Assembly: GCF_014230305.1 (NCBI RefSeq)
Contig: NZ_JACLAU010000003.1
Span: 1-64,000, forward strand
Origin: Novosphingobium aerophilum
GTDB lineage: Bacteria > Pseudomonadota > Alphaproteobacteria > Sphingomonadales > Sphingomonadaceae
DNA length: 64,000 nucleotides
Direction of reading: 5' to 3'
Numbering within the stretch: the stretch's first letter is position 1; each line of letters opens with the position of its first letter. Position numbers and translations under genes: made by a program. The notes beneath the pieces were generated by a model that was not told the origin of the DNA, made no database searches, and worked only from the letters and a program-made list of their open reading frames with translations. Below are positions 37,367-48,527 of the stretch, in pieces.

Positions 37367-38416
37367 TCAGGCAACGATCCCGCCATAGCGCCAGCCAATC
37401 GTTTCCCCGGCCAGCCAGGGCACGATCTCGCCGTCGCCGATCCGCACCCGCTCGGGCACCGACTGCTCGGTGCGTTCGAGCACGATCCGCTCCTCGTTCA
37501 GCGGCAGCCCGTAGAACCGCGGTCCGTTTTCCGAGGCAAAGGCCTCGAGCCGGTCCAGCGCCTGCTCCTCGGCGAAGACCGTGGCATAGCTTTCCATCGC
37601 GTGAGGGGCATTGAAGATGCCCGCACAGCCGCAGGCCGATTCCTTGGCCTCCACCAGATGCGGCGCGGTGTCGGTGCCCAGGAAAAAGCGCGGATGGCCG
37701 GAGGTGACCGCCTGGCGCAGGGCGAGACGGTGGACCTCGCGCTTGGCGATCGGCAGGCAATATGCATGCGGCCGGATACCCCCGGCGAAGATGGCGTTGC
37801 GGTTGATCATCAGGTGATGCGGCGTGACGGTGGCCGCCACGTTCTCCCCTGCCCCCATCACGAAATCGACCGCATCGCGCGTGGTGATGTGTTCGAACAC
37901 CACGCGCAGCGCCGGGAAGTCGCGCAGGGTCGGGATCAGGACCCGCTCGATGAACACGGCCTCGCGGTCGAAGATGTCCACCGCATGATCGGTCACCTCA
38001 CCGTGGATCAGCAACGGCATGCCGATGTCCTGCATCCGCTCGAGCACCGGATAGATGTTGCGGATATCGGTCACGCCGTGCGACGAATTGGTTGTGGCAT
38101 GGGCGGGATAAAGCTTGCAGGCCGTGGCAATGCCCAGCGCGAAGCCCCGTTCCACGTCATCCGGATCGGTGCTGTTGGTCAGGTAGAGGACCATCAGGGG
38201 GGTAAAGTCGCTGCCCTGGGGCAAGGCCGCCATGATCCGGTCGCGATAGGCCGCCGCCGCCGCCGCGGTGGTGACCGGAGGCGACAGGTTCGGCATCACG
38301 ATCGCCCGGGCGAACTGCCGGGCGGTATGGGCCACGATATCGGGCAGCAGGGCGCCGTCACGCAGGTGCACGTGCCAGTCGTCGGGGCGGCGGATCGTCA
38401 GGGAGTCGGTCATCAC
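37367..38416 (-). CDS. pyrC: Dihydroorotase PyrC (class II)
   Basis: Dihydroorotase closes carbamoyl-aspartate to dihydroorotate in pyrimidine synthesis. The 349-residue enzyme shows the class II metal-binding [10 protein letters not shown], the carboxylated-Lys region [16 protein letters not shown], the motif [11 protein letters not shown] and [10 protein letters not shown]. It heads a leftward string with a DUF2334 gene 2 bp downstream. The window also has pyrG. Confidence 0.95.
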   Translation of the reverse strand: MMTDSLTIRRPDDWHVHLRDGALLPDIVAHTARQFARAIVMPNLSPPVTTAAAAAAYRDRIMAALPQGSDFTPLMVLYLTNSTDPDDVERGFALGIATACKLYPAHATTNSSHGVTDIRNIYPVLERMQDIGMPLLIHGEVTDHAVDIFDREAVFIERVLIPTLRDFPALRVVFEHITTRDAVDFVMGAGENVAATVTPHHLMINRNAIFAGGIRPHAYCLPIAKREVHRLALRQAVTSGHPRFFLGTDTAPHLVEAKESACGCAGIFNAPHAMESYATVFAEEQALDRLEAFASENGPRFYGLPLNEERIVLERTEQSVPERVRIGDGEIVPWLAGETIGWRYGGIVA

Positions 38417-38488
38417 TGCGGCCCTTACCCGATGCGCGGCGCGGCGCCAATCGGCCGATCGGGCGGTGCGCTGCGCGCGCCGACCGGA

Positions 38489-40822
38489 TCAGGCTGCGTG
38501 GGGAATCGGCGGAAGCTGCAAGGCCAGCAGATCGTCAGGCGCGACCGGACGGCTGATCAGGTAGCCCTGGGCCATGTCGCAGCCGATCGACCGGAGGAAG
38601 GCGAGGCACCCGGCATCCTCGACCCCCTCGGCCACGACCTTCAGACCCAGCTCATGCGCCAGACTGACCGTGGACTGGACCAGGATCGCATCGTCGCGGT
38701 TCAGGTGGGCGAACTGCACGAACTTGCGATCGAGCTTGAGCTCGTCGAGCGGGAGCTGGCGCAGATAGCTGAGCGTGGACTGGCCGGTGCCGTAATCGTC
38801 GATCGAGATCGAGATGCCCATCTCGCGGAACGCATCGAGCGCCGCCGCCGCCGCTTCGACATCGACCATCGCGGCGGATTCGGTCACTTCGAAAATCAGG
38901 CGGTTGGTCGCCACGCCGCTGCGCTCGACCAGATCACGCACGGCGGCGCAGAAATCCGGGGCGTCAACCAGCTTGGCCGAGATGTTGACCGCCACGCTGA
39001 TCTCCAGCCCCTGGGCCCTCAGCCGGCCGAGATCGGCGATGGCCCGTTCCAGCACGTAGAGCGTCAGGCCGGCAATCCGGTCGTTGCGCTCGGCCAGGGG
39101 AATGAACAGATCGGGACCCAGGCGTCCGCGCGTCCGGTGGTTCCACCGGACCAGCGCCTCGGCGCTGGCGATCCGGCCCGAGGCCAGCGCCAGCTTGGGC
39201 TGGTAGACCACCTCGATCTCGTTTGCGCCGATCGCATCGTCCAGTTCGCCCAGCAAGGACAATTCGCGGTCGATCGCCTCGTCGTTGAGGTCGTCGTGCG
39301 CGTTCCAGCTCACCCCGCGGGTCAGGGCCTGGTCGGCGGCGAGCAAACCGCGGCCGAGCAGGTGATCGGTGCTTTCGTCCGGCCGACGCCAGGCGAAGCC
39401 ATAGTTGAGCGCCACATCGACACGTCGACCGGCGACTTCCACCGGCGGCAGCATGATCGTGCGCAACGTGGCCAGCCGGGCCTGCAGATCGGCCTCGTCA
39501 GAGGCCACCCAGACCAGGGCACGGTCTTCCACCCGGTAGATCGTGGCGCCTTCGGTGACGAGCGAGATGCGTTCCTGCACGCGGCCGACCAGATCGGCGG
39601 TCGTGCGATCGCCCAGGGCAGCCACCAGCTTGTCGTAATCGCTGAACCGCGCAACAACCAGGCCAGCCCCGTCGCCGGGCCCGCCGGGGCCGCACAGGGC
39701 CAGGCGGTTCGGCAATCCGGTCGCCGTATCGTGAGAGCGGCGCACCTGCCGCGCCACCCACGAGCGGGCGGCATAGGTTGCGGCGCTGACCACCGCCAGC
39801 ACGACCATGGCCGGAGCCAGCTCGAACGACCAGTTGAAACCCGCCTTGGCCGCCACCGCGAGGCCGAACAGCAGCAGCGGGGCAGCCGTTACGGTGATGG
39901 CCAGGACCCGCCCGTTGCCGATGCGCAGGATGCCGAAGCCCAGCGCCAGCGCCAGCAGCAGCGGCAACGGCCAGCCCGCTTCGCGCGGAAGCCCGCCGCG
40001 CAGCGTTTCGGCGGCCAGGGCCTGGATCACCACTCCGGGGATCACGCCGCGGCCGGGGACGGCATAGCGATCCCCCATCTCGATCGCGGTGGCCCCGATC
40101 AGCACGTGCTTGCCGGCAAAGGCCGCCGGATCGAAGCGGCCATCACGGACATCGATGAAACTGGACCGCGGGATCGTGTCGGGATCGATCGCATAGTCGA
40201 TCGGAAAGTCGCTATCGGCAGCACCGTTGGCCAGTCCGGCCATGGCCGCGGACAGCGAAGGGCGCGGCAGGCCATCGGTGATCGTCCCGACCGGGGCCCG
40301 CCGGACCACGCCATCGGAGTCCGGGCGCACGCTTACCGCTGCGATCGTGGCATGTTCGCGCAGTTCCGGAACCGGCAGGGAATTGGTCCACCCCGAGCGG
40401 CCGGCCCCGGACTCCTGGCCGAAGGTCGGCAGGATGACCGGCATCCGGGTCCGGGCCAGCGCCGCGCCCAGGGCCCTGTCGTCCGCTGGGTTGGAGCGGG
40501 CCGAGAAATCGACGTCGAACGAGACGCTGGCCGCTCCGGCGCGCTGCAGCCGATCGATCACCGCCACATAGTTGCGCCGCGGCCAGGGCCAGCGATCGAT
40601 CGAGGCGATCGAATGGGCATCGATCTCGACAATGCGCAGTTCGCTGCTGGCGGGATGACGGCGCAGGGCCGCGCTCGCCTCCTCCAGCGAATGCTCGACG
40701 AACTGGGAGGGACCCAGCAGACCGAACAGACCACTCGCCGCCAGGGCCAGGCCAAGCACCACCGATCGCCAGTGGCGAGGGAGATGTTGAGCGACCTTGG
40801 CCGAAGAGCGATGAGCTGCCAT
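38489..40822 (-). CDS. CHASE2 - degenerate GGDEF - EAL signalling protein
   Basis: A 777-residue membrane sensor. A transmembrane helix at about 20-40 is followed by an extracytoplasmic CHASE2 domain (about 45-285, VEIDAHSIASIDRWPWPR), three closely spaced helices (about 290-365), a GGDEF-like domain and an EAL domain (about 520-765). The GGDEF motif is lost (the position reads VEDRALVWV), so it should not make c-di-GMP. The EAL domain keeps SAEALVRW, EVTES, IDDYGTG, LKLDRKFV and VAEGVE, consistent with an active phosphodiesterase. It begins 6 bp after the FecR-protein gene, so both are probably one transcript. Confidence 0.92.
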   Translation of the reverse strand: MAAHRSSAKVAQHLPRHWRSVVLGLALAASGLFGLLGPSQFVEHSLEEASAALRRHPASSELRIVEIDAHSIASIDRWPWPRRNYVAVIDRLQRAGAASVSFDVDFSARSNPADDRALGAALARTRMPVILPTFGQESGAGRSGWTNSLPVPELREHATIAAVSVRPDSDGVVRRAPVGTITDGLPRPSLSAAMAGLANGAADSDFPIDYAIDPDTIPRSSFIDVRDGRFDPAAFAGKHVLIGATAIEMGDRYAVPGRGVIPGVVIQALAAETLRGGLPREAGWPLPLLLALALGFGILRIGNGRVLAITVTAAPLLLFGLAVAAKAGFNWSFELAPAMVVLAVVSAATYAARSWVARQVRRSHDTATGLPNRLALCGPGGPGDGAGLVVARFSDYDKLVAALGDRTTADLVGRVQERISLVTEGATIYRVEDRALVWVASDEADLQARLATLRTIMLPPVEVAGRRVDVALNYGFAWRRPDESTDHLLGRGLLAADQALTRGVSWNAHDDLNDEAIDRELSLLGELDDAIGANEIEVVYQPKLALASGRIASAEALVRWNHRTRGRLGPDLFIPLAERNDRIAGLTLYVLERAIADLGRLRAQGLEISVAVNISAKLVDAPDFCAAVRDLVERSGVATNRLIFEVTESAAMVDVEAAAAALDAFREMGISISIDDYGTGQSTLSYLRQLPLDELKLDRKFVQFAHLNRDDAILVQSTVSLAHELGLKVVAEGVEDAGCLAFLRSIGCDMAQGYLISRPVAPDDLLALQLPPIPHAA

Positions 40823-40828
40823 GTCCGA

Positions 40829-42919
<2,091 letters not shown>

Positions 42920-43033
42920 AAGCAGAATACCTCTATCCTGCCTTGGCCTTACACTTCGTTACGTTGCCGTCCCGTTTGGAGGGGTGGTTAACTTTTGATG
43001 AGGCGCTTGGGAAAATTGTAAGGAATTTGGTGC

Positions 43034-44728
43034 ATGTTCGCCCCGCTACCACTGCGGGAAGATATGCGGAGACCTTGGGTTTCATGGCTGATGCTCGTCA
43101 CGATGGCACTCTCCAGTGCCACGATGGCGCGTGCGCAGCCGGCACCCGAAGGCGTTGACCCCGGCCTGATCAGCGGCGAGCGCCCGGTCCCCCGCGACCG
43201 CGACGCCGAACGGCGCGCGACCCCTACGGTTGAGGTGGAGCGGGCACTCCCGTCCACCCCGGGGCCGACCGGCCAGTCGATTCAGGTGGGCGCCATCACG
43301 CTCAGCGGGCTCGAGCGCCTGACCCCGGCCGACTTTACCGACATCCTGACCAACAGCATCGGACGCCGCTTTTCCCCCAAGGCGCTGTACGGGCTGACCA
43401 ATGCCATCGCCAACCGGATGCGCGCGCGGGGCTATGTCTTCGCCACCGCGACGATCGCCCCGCAGCGGATGACCGCCGGCGTGCTGATCGTGACCGTCGA
43501 CGAAGGCCGCATCGACGAGGTGCGGTTCGATGGTCCGGTGAGCAAGGCCGTGCAGAGCGATCTGGCCCCCCTGGCGGGCGCCGGCCCAGTGACCAAGGGC
43601 GAGGTCGAGCGCCGCCTGCTGCTGGCGGGAGACAACAGCGGGACGCGCATCCGGTCGAGCAAGTTCTTTCGTGAAGGCGGCCGCGGTATCCTGCTGGTCA
43701 GCGCATCGCACGATCCCGCGACCGTCCGCATGGCCCTGACCAACCAGGGCACCCGCACCATCGGGCCGGTCCAGTTGCGGATCGATGCCGATCTCAACGG
43801 CCTGATCGACAGCCGCGATCGCCTGTCGATCAGTGTCACCGGGACCCCCGCGCAACCCTCGGAGCTTCAGTTCGGGCGTATCCGCTATGCCCGCGACCTG
43901 AATTCGGAAGGCACGGAAATCGCCTTGTCCGCCACGGGATCGGCCACCCGGCCGGGCTCCTACCTCGCCCCGCTGGGTTTCCGCAGCCGCTCATGGGCGG
44001 TCGGCGCGAGCTTGACCCAGCCCCTGCTGCGCCGACGTGCGGCCAGCTTCTGGCTGGAAGGAGAACTGGGCCTGCGCAGCTTTCGCCAGTGGCGCACCGA
44101 TACGCTGGTCCGTTACGATCGTCTCAGCACGGCCCGCCTGACGGTCTACGGCAATGCCAAGATCGCAGGCGGGCTGTGGCGTGTCAGCGCGGGCGTGACG
44201 CAGGGCCTTGGCTGGCTGGGCACAACCGCCCCCGGCGATCCCCTCGCCACGCGCAGCGATGCCGATGGCACCTACACGGTGTTCTCGCTGTGGAGCGACT
44301 GGACGGCCGATCTTGGCCATGGCCTCAGCCTGCGCCTCGCCGGACAGGGCCAATTGGCCGCGCAGCCGCTGCCCCTGTCCGAGGAGATGGCCCTGGGTGG
44401 CACCGCCTTCCTGCGCGGCTATGACTGGGGTGAGCGCAGTGGCGACCGCGGCGTCGCCGGTCTGGCCGAACTGCGCTATCTCATCGATCAACCGCTCGGG
44501 CTGGTCCGCCGTGCGCAGGTCTATGCCTTTGCCGACGGCGGCGTGGTGTCCAATCTGCAGGGCGGGAGCGGAGGCGGCTCGCTGGCTTCGGCCGGCGGCG
44601 GCCTGCGCATCGACCTGACGCCGCGCATGGGGACCACGGTGGAAGTGGCCGTCCCGCTCAGCGGCCCGCGCTATGATACCGGCACCCAGAGCGCCAAGAT
44701 CAACCTGGGCCTGATCCGCAGCTTCTGA
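43034..44728 (+). CDS. ShlB/FhaC/HecB-type two-partner secretion outer-membrane transporter
   Basis: A 564-residue Omp85-superfamily transporter. A signal peptide (WLMLVTMALSSATMARA) is followed by a ShlB-type POTRA domain at about 80-165 (VGAITLSGLERLTPADF, then GYVFATATIAPQ) and a second POTRA-like segment. The C-terminal barrel carries the conserved FLRGYDWGERSGD motif, equivalent to the VRGY motif that seals such pores. It ends in Phe, as outer-membrane barrels do. The ATG at 43034 has AAGGA about 10 nt upstream; ATG 43064 is a possible alternative. No TpsA substrate with a TPS domain is adjacent. Confidence 0.92.
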   Translation: MFAPLPLREDMRRPWVSWLMLVTMALSSATMARAQPAPEGVDPGLISGERPVPRDRDAERRATPTVEVERALPSTPGPTGQSIQVGAITLSGLERLTPADFTDILTNSIGRRFSPKALYGLTNAIANRMRARGYVFATATIAPQRMTAGVLIVTVDEGRIDEVRFDGPVSKAVQSDLAPLAGAGPVTKGEVERRLLLAGDNSGTRIRSSKFFREGGRGILLVSASHDPATVRMALTNQGTRTIGPVQLRIDADLNGLIDSRDRLSISVTGTPAQPSELQFGRIRYARDLNSEGTEIALSATGSATRPGSYLAPLGFRSRSWAVGASLTQPLLRRRAASFWLEGELGLRSFRQWRTDTLVRYDRLSTARLTVYGNAKIAGGLWRVSAGVTQGLGWLGTTAPGDPLATRSDADGTYTVFSLWSDWTADLGHGLSLRLAGQGQLAAQPLPLSEEMALGGTAFLRGYDWGERSGDRGVAGLAELRYLIDQPLGLVRRAQVYAFADGGVVSNLQGGSGGGSLASAGGGLRIDLTPRMGTTVEVAVPLSGPRYDTGTQSAKINLGLIRSF

Positions 44729-44730
44729 CG

Positions 44731-44747
44731 CTGCCCTGTTCGGGCAG
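44731..44747 (+). terminator. Weak hairpin after the ShlB-type gene
   Basis: CTGCCC and GGGCAG form a 6-bp stem around the loop TGTTC just 3 bp after the stop codon. No clear U-tract follows, so intrinsic termination would be weak. Confidence 0.4.
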
Positions 44748-44835
44748 AAGCATATGTTTCGGCGGGATTTGACTCACCGCAATGCGCCCGTGCGCAGCGG
44801 GTCCATGATGATGGCCAACCTTGACAGGAGCCACC

Positions 44836-45087
44836 ATGAGCCACGTTCCGCACGATCTTCACGACACCTTCCCGGCCGATGCCGCGCTGCTTCACCAGCT
44901 CAAGCTCGACAATGCCCACTTCCAGCGGATCGCGACCCGCTATCACGAGGTGAACCGCGAGATCCACCGGATCGAAAGCGATATTGCGCCCGCCTCCGAC
45001 GATCACCTCGAAACGCTCAAGAAGGACCGGCTGGCCATGCTCGACGAGGTCGCCCAGATCCTGGCCAAGGCCAAGGCGTCGACCTGA
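44836..45087 (+). CDS. DUF465 (YdcH-like) small protein
   Basis: An 83-residue mainly helical protein of the DUF465 family. The recognisable segment is LKLDNAHFQRIATRYHEVNREIHRIES and the ending KKDRLAMLDEVAQILAKAK. The family is short, charged and cytoplasmic, and probably forms coiled coils; its function is not established. The ATG at 44836 is preceded by AGGAG at ideal spacing, better than TTG 44821. Confidence 0.88.
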   Translation: MSHVPHDLHDTFPADAALLHQLKLDNAHFQRIATRYHEVNREIHRIESDIAPASDDHLETLKKDRLAMLDEVAQILAKAKAST

Positions 45088-45142
45088 ACCGGCGGTGCTG
45101 TCCGGGCCGGGTTGCCACCGGACCGGGCGGCCCGGGCCCCGA

Positions 45143-45670
45143 TCAGGACCGGGCCACGTCATCACCCGTGGCAGACGGATCGGGCATCAGTTCCTGGCGA
45201 CGGCGGGCCAAAGCCTCGCCCAGCGCAGCCAGATCGATCCCGGCCTCTTCGCACAGCGGGAACAGCTCGTCCTCCTCCTCGATCACGTGATGGTACACGT
45301 ATTCGCCCAGCACCCGCATCCGGGCATCAAACAGGTCGTCGCCCGGCCGCCCACGCTCGAGCGCGGTGATGAGATCACCGGCCACGGCATGCTCCACCCG
45401 AGCCTCGGCGAGCAGGTCCAGGGCGCCGGTCGCCTCGGCCATCGCGGGATAGAACAGCTCCTCCTCGATCCGCGCGTGGATGCGCAACGCGGCACAGACG
45501 GCTGAGGCGATGGCCTGCCGCTCGGCAGGCTCGGCACGGTCATAGGCGTCGAACAGCACCTCGATCCGGCGATGATCGGCCTCGAGCAGGGCAATGGCAT
45601 CCGCTGCCGGAGGATCCGCAGCGACAGGACCCGGCATGTCCGCAGGATTGGGGTGAGGCAGATCTGACAA
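45143..45670 (-). CDS. Hemerythrin HHE domain protein
   Basis: A 175-residue protein with a four-helix HHE domain. Candidate iron ligands are in LLEADHRRIEVLF, HARIEEELFYPAM, ARVEHAVAGDL and YHHVIEEEDELFP. Such proteins bind a di-iron centre and respond to oxygen or nitrosative stress, or repair iron centres. The first 25 residues are Pro/Ala-rich and disordered. The gene is convergent with DUF465; its 3' neighbour is 55 bp away. Confidence 0.9.
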   Translation of the reverse strand: MSDLPHPNPADMPGPVAADPPAADAIALLEADHRRIEVLFDAYDRAEPAERQAIASAVCAALRIHARIEEELFYPAMAEATGALDLLAEARVEHAVAGDLITALERGRPGDDLFDARMRVLGEYVYHHVIEEEDELFPLCEEAGIDLAALGEALARRRQELMPDPSATGDDVARS

Positions 45671-45957
45671 GGCGGGACACTCCGGTCCGTGAAAGGGCTA
45701 TCCCGGAAACCGCCCATGCCCCGGTCCAGTTCCAAACCGTCCCACGTGCCCTTTGCCAGCCCCTGAGGCCTTCGGCACCACGGGGCAGGATGGCGCGCTG
45801 CACTGTAAGCGTTTCGCGCCCAAACGATGCCCGGTGGCTGTCGATCTCCGCCGGGATTGTCCGCGCCTCGCTGCGGCGCCTGAGCCGCACCCTATCGTCG
45901 CCCAGGCACAGCGCGCCGACCAGACCGGCTGCCCTCATCCCCAAAGCTCATGAAGTG

Positions 45958-46034
45958 TGGTGCGCCCGGCGGGATTCGAACCCACGGCCCCAAGATTAGG
46001 AATCTTGTGCTCTATCCTGCTGAGCTACGGGCGC
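45958..46034 (-). tRNA. tRNA-Arg (anticodon CCU)
   Basis: The minus strand reads GCGCCCGTAGCTCAGCAGGA and folds as a standard cloverleaf. The 7-bp acceptor stem GCGCCCG/CGGGCGC is complete, the anticodon loop is TTCCTAA with anticodon CCT (CCU), and the T arm is GGTTCGAATCC. The 3' CCA is encoded (45958-45960 on the plus strand is TGG). It decodes AGG. No integrase gene or attachment repeat is seen nearby. Confidence 0.95.
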
Positions 46035-46135
46035 CCGGCCCGCTTCTTACGGACTGGGAGCGGGCATGGCAACGCCGCCAAAGGTCCAATGCGGGGGCAA
46101 TGGCCCAATGCCGGGGCAACGGAAAGGTGTCGCGG

Positions 46136-46642
46136 TCAATTGGCCTGGTCGGGCGGGATGACCGGGACCAGCAGCGGGGCGACGGCGATCCCCTCCTCGA
46201 TCAGGTCGCGCGCCTCGTCGGCGGTGGCCTGGCCGTGGATCGGTTCGTGGTCCCGTTCGCCATAATGCATCGCCCGGGCCTGATCGGCGAACCGATCGCC
46301 TACCCAGCGTGACGACTTGAGCGCCTCGGCCTGGGCAGCGGCCATCGCACGGAACATCGCGATCGCCTCGGGCGGCAGGGCTGGCCCGGTGTTGGTCAGG
46401 GCACCGGCCGGGGTCGGAGCCGGGGCGAGGGACTCCGGTGCGGCGGCGCGGACCGGTTCGGGGCGCTGGTTGCCCTTGCGACCCACATTCGGCGCCATCA
46501 CCGCCTTGGCCACGTCCGCACTGCCACACAGCGGACAGGCGAGCAGTCCGGACGCCTGCTGGCGGTCGAAATCGTCGCTGGAGCTGAACCACCCCTCGAA
46601 CCGGTGACCGGCCGCGCGGCAGGCAAGATCGAAAACAATCAT
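46136..46642 (-). CDS. DUF1178 family protein
   Basis: A 168-residue DUF1178 protein. The start MIVFDLACRAAGHRFEGWF fits the family, and the CPLCGSADVAKAVMAPNVG segment gives a probable zinc-binding Cys pair. A Pro/Ala linker precedes the C-terminal ATADEARDLIEEGIAVAPL. The ATG at 46642 is preferred over an upstream TTG at 46651. It follows the nitrilase gene by 29 bp and probably shares a transcript with it and grxC; the function is unknown. Confidence 0.9.
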   Translation of the reverse strand: MIVFDLACRAAGHRFEGWFSSSDDFDRQQASGLLACPLCGSADVAKAVMAPNVGRKGNQRPEPVRAAAPESLAPAPTPAGALTNTGPALPPEAIAMFRAMAAAQAEALKSSRWVGDRFADQARAMHYGERDHEPIHGQATADEARDLIEEGIAVAPLLVPVIPPDQAN

Positions 46643-46671
46643 CGGGACCAACCAGGTGTCATGGCAAGGTC

Positions 46672-47490
46672 CTAATTGGGAACGATGCGCCGATTGGCAA
46701 GACTGGGTAGCTGCTGGCGGACTTGGACCAGGCGGGCGGGGTCGATCTCGACAAAGCCAAGCCCCGCTGCCTCTCCCCCCAGATCGAGCAGGATGTCCCC
46801 CCAGGGATCGATCGCCAGGCTGTGACCGAAGGTGTCGCGGCCATCGGGATGATGGCCGACCTGCGCCGCCGCGATGACATAAGCGCTCGCCTCGATCGCC
46901 CGGGCCCGTTGCAGCACGTGCCAGTGATCGCGGCCGGTTGGCACGGTGAAGGCCGCGGGGATGGCGATGACATCACAGGCCCGACGCCCCAGCGCCTCGA
47001 ACAGGGCGGGGAAACGGATGTCGTAGCAGATCGCCAGGCCGAGCCGGCCGACGGGCGTATCTTCGACCACGGTTACCGCCTCACCCGGCGCATAAGCGTT
47101 CGATTCCCGCCAGGATTCGCCCGTTGCCAGATCGACATCGAACATGTGCAGCTTGTCGTAGCGCGCCCGGATGGCCCCCTGTTCGTCGATCACGAAAGCC
47201 CGGTTGGCATAGCGCGGCCCCTCCTGCCGCACCGCGAGCGAGCCCAGCGCCACCCACAGGCCATGCCGGGCGGCCGCATCGCGGACGGCGGCGAGGACCG
47301 GATCGTCACCTTCGGGGCGGATCGCCCTTGCGGCCCTCTGGCGATCCCGGTCGAGCAGCCCGCACATCTCGGGCGTGAACAGCATCCGGGCTCCGTCGGC
47401 CGCGGCCCGCTCGACCGCCGCGACGATCGTCCGCGCGTTCTCGGCCGGATCGATCCCGCTGGTCATCTGCAGAACGGCAACGCGGGCCAT
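46672..47490 (-). CDS. Carbon-nitrogen hydrolase (Nit family, deaminated-glutathione amidase-like)
   Basis: A 272-residue nitrilase-superfamily amidase. The Glu-Lys-Cys triad is visible in LFTPEMCG, YDKLHMFDVDL and AICYDIRFP. The KLHMFDVD pattern is typical of the Nit1 branch, which hydrolyses deaminated glutathione; this substrate is inferred. It starts 5 bp after grxC, and the linkage to a glutaredoxin supports a role in glutathione repair. Confidence 0.9.
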   Translation of the reverse strand: MARVAVLQMTSGIDPAENARTIVAAVERAAADGARMLFTPEMCGLLDRDRQRAARAIRPEGDDPVLAAVRDAAARHGLWVALGSLAVRQEGPRYANRAFVIDEQGAIRARYDKLHMFDVDLATGESWRESNAYAPGEAVTVVEDTPVGRLGLAICYDIRFPALFEALGRRACDVIAIPAAFTVPTGRDHWHVLQRARAIEASAYVIAAAQVGHHPDGRDTFGHSLAIDPWGDILLDLGGEAAGLGFVEIDPARLVQVRQQLPSLANRRIVPN

Positions 47491-47495
47491 GGGGT

Positions 47496-47753
47496 TCAGG
47501 CCTGGAGCAGCGGGTCGAGCTTGCCGGCGCGGTCAAGCGCGTGGATGTCGTCACACCCGCCATAGGCCACGTCATCGATGAAGATCTGCGGGACGGTGCG
47601 CGCGCCGGGGTTACGCTCGGCCATCTCGGCGCGCTTGCGGCTGTCCATGGTCACGTCGTACTCGGTATAGGCCACGCTCTTGCCGTCGAGCAGCGCCTTG
47701 GCGCGCGTGCAGTAGGGGCAGCCCCACTGGGTATAGATTTCCACCTTGGCCAT
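47496..47753 (-). CDS. grxC: Glutaredoxin 3
   Basis: An 85-residue glutaredoxin with the dithiol active site CPYC (EIYTQWGCPYCTRAKALLDG). It also has the glutathione-binding TVPQIFIDD and GGCDDI motifs. It reduces protein and glutathione mixed disulfides. It is the first gene of grxC-nitrilase-DUF1178, and is divergent from hsp20 with about 230 bp between them. Confidence 0.95.
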   Translation of the reverse strand: MAKVEIYTQWGCPYCTRAKALLDGKSVAYTEYDVTMDSRKRAEMAERNPGARTVPQIFIDDVAYGGCDDIHALDRAGKLDPLLQA

Positions 47754-47898
47754 CGCATGTCCCTTCTTGTCCCGGCCGGGGGAAGACACAGGCTCCCCCC
47801 GGCTCGCGGTCCGGACCGACCACCTCCGCGCAAGATGCGGGCGGCGTGTCGACCGGACCTTGAAAGCCGCCGCGGCTAACATATCTCACCAGACGTGT

Positions 47899-47985
47899 CA
47901 TGGGCCCGCGCGGCCATGCCACAACGCCGGGATGCCATCCGGGTCCCGACGAACCACGAAAATTGCTCAATCGAGGATTTTTGCC
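47899..47985 (+). promoter_or_regulatory. ROSE-type RNA thermometer in the hsp20 leader
   Basis: The last hairpin, 47959-47982, sequesters the ribosome site. AAAA (59-62) pairs with TTTT (79-82), T63 opposes T78, T64 pairs with A77, G65 opposes G76, C66 pairs with G75 and T67 with A74, closing a 6-nt loop CAATCG. This is the ROSE signature UUGCU opposite AGGA, with non-canonical U-U and G-G pairs. Two upstream hairpins are visible (CATGG/CCATG at 47899-47918; GGAT/ATCC at 47930-47940). Melting on heat shock should free AGGA 8 nt before the ATG. Confidence 0.8.
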
Positions 47986-48462
47986 ATGACCCGTTTTGAC
48001 TTTACCCCCTATCGCCGCAGCACCGTAGGGTTCGACCGCCTGTTCGATCTGCTGGAAAACGCCTCGCGGACCGGCGGTGGCGAGAACTACCCGCCGTTCA
48101 ACATCGAGCGTCGCGGGGAGGATTCCTATCGCATCACGCTCGCGGTGGCCGGGTTCAAACCGGCCGATCTCGACATCACGGCCCAGCAGAACCTGCTGGT
48201 GGTCCAGGGCCGCAAGAATGAAGAGGCGCAGGCGTCGGGCCAGTTCCTGCACCTGGGCATCGCCCAGCGCGCCTTCGAACGGCGCTTCGAGCTGGCCGAT
48301 TTTGTGCGGGTGGAAAGCGCCAATCTGGAGGACGGCCTGCTGGTGATCGACCTTGTCCGCGAAGTGCCCGAGGCGATGAAGCCCAAGAAGGTGGCGATCG
48401 GCACCCAGAAGCCGCTGAGCGTCATCGAAGGCAAGACCGCGGATCGCAGCGAAGCCGCCTGA
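47986..48462 (+). CDS. Small heat-shock protein Hsp20 (IbpA-like)
   Basis: A 158-residue alpha-crystallin chaperone that binds unfolding proteins. The start MTRFDFTPYRRSTVGFDRLF is typical of alphaproteobacterial class A Hsp20. The alpha-crystallin domain (about 40-135) has YPPFNIERRGEDSYRITLAV, FKPADLDI and the GLLVIDLV end strand. The C-terminal I-x-I-like tail appears as VAIGTQ. Its leader carries a ROSE thermometer, so translation should rise with temperature. Confidence 0.94.
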   Translation: MTRFDFTPYRRSTVGFDRLFDLLENASRTGGGENYPPFNIERRGEDSYRITLAVAGFKPADLDITAQQNLLVVQGRKNEEAQASGQFLHLGIAQRAFERRFELADFVRVESANLEDGLLVIDLVREVPEAMKPKKVAIGTQKPLSVIEGKTADRSEAA

Positions 48463-48499
48463 ACGCGGCGCGGCCCCCTGGGGCCTGCAGCCATTGAAA

Positions 48500-48527
48500 C
48501 GGGCCGGGGGATCACTTCCCCGGCCCG
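48500..48527 (+). terminator. Terminator hairpin after hsp20
   Basis: CGGGCCGGGG (48500-48509) pairs with CCCCGGCCCG (48518-48527) around an 8-nt loop, 38 bp after the hsp20 stop. The following bases are ATGTGTTCGG, a poor U-tract, so termination may be partial. Confidence 0.6.

Noticed and set aside
45958..46034. tRNA-Arg as an integration site of a genomic island
   Set aside because: No integrase, no repeated tRNA 3' end and normal core genes on both sides.
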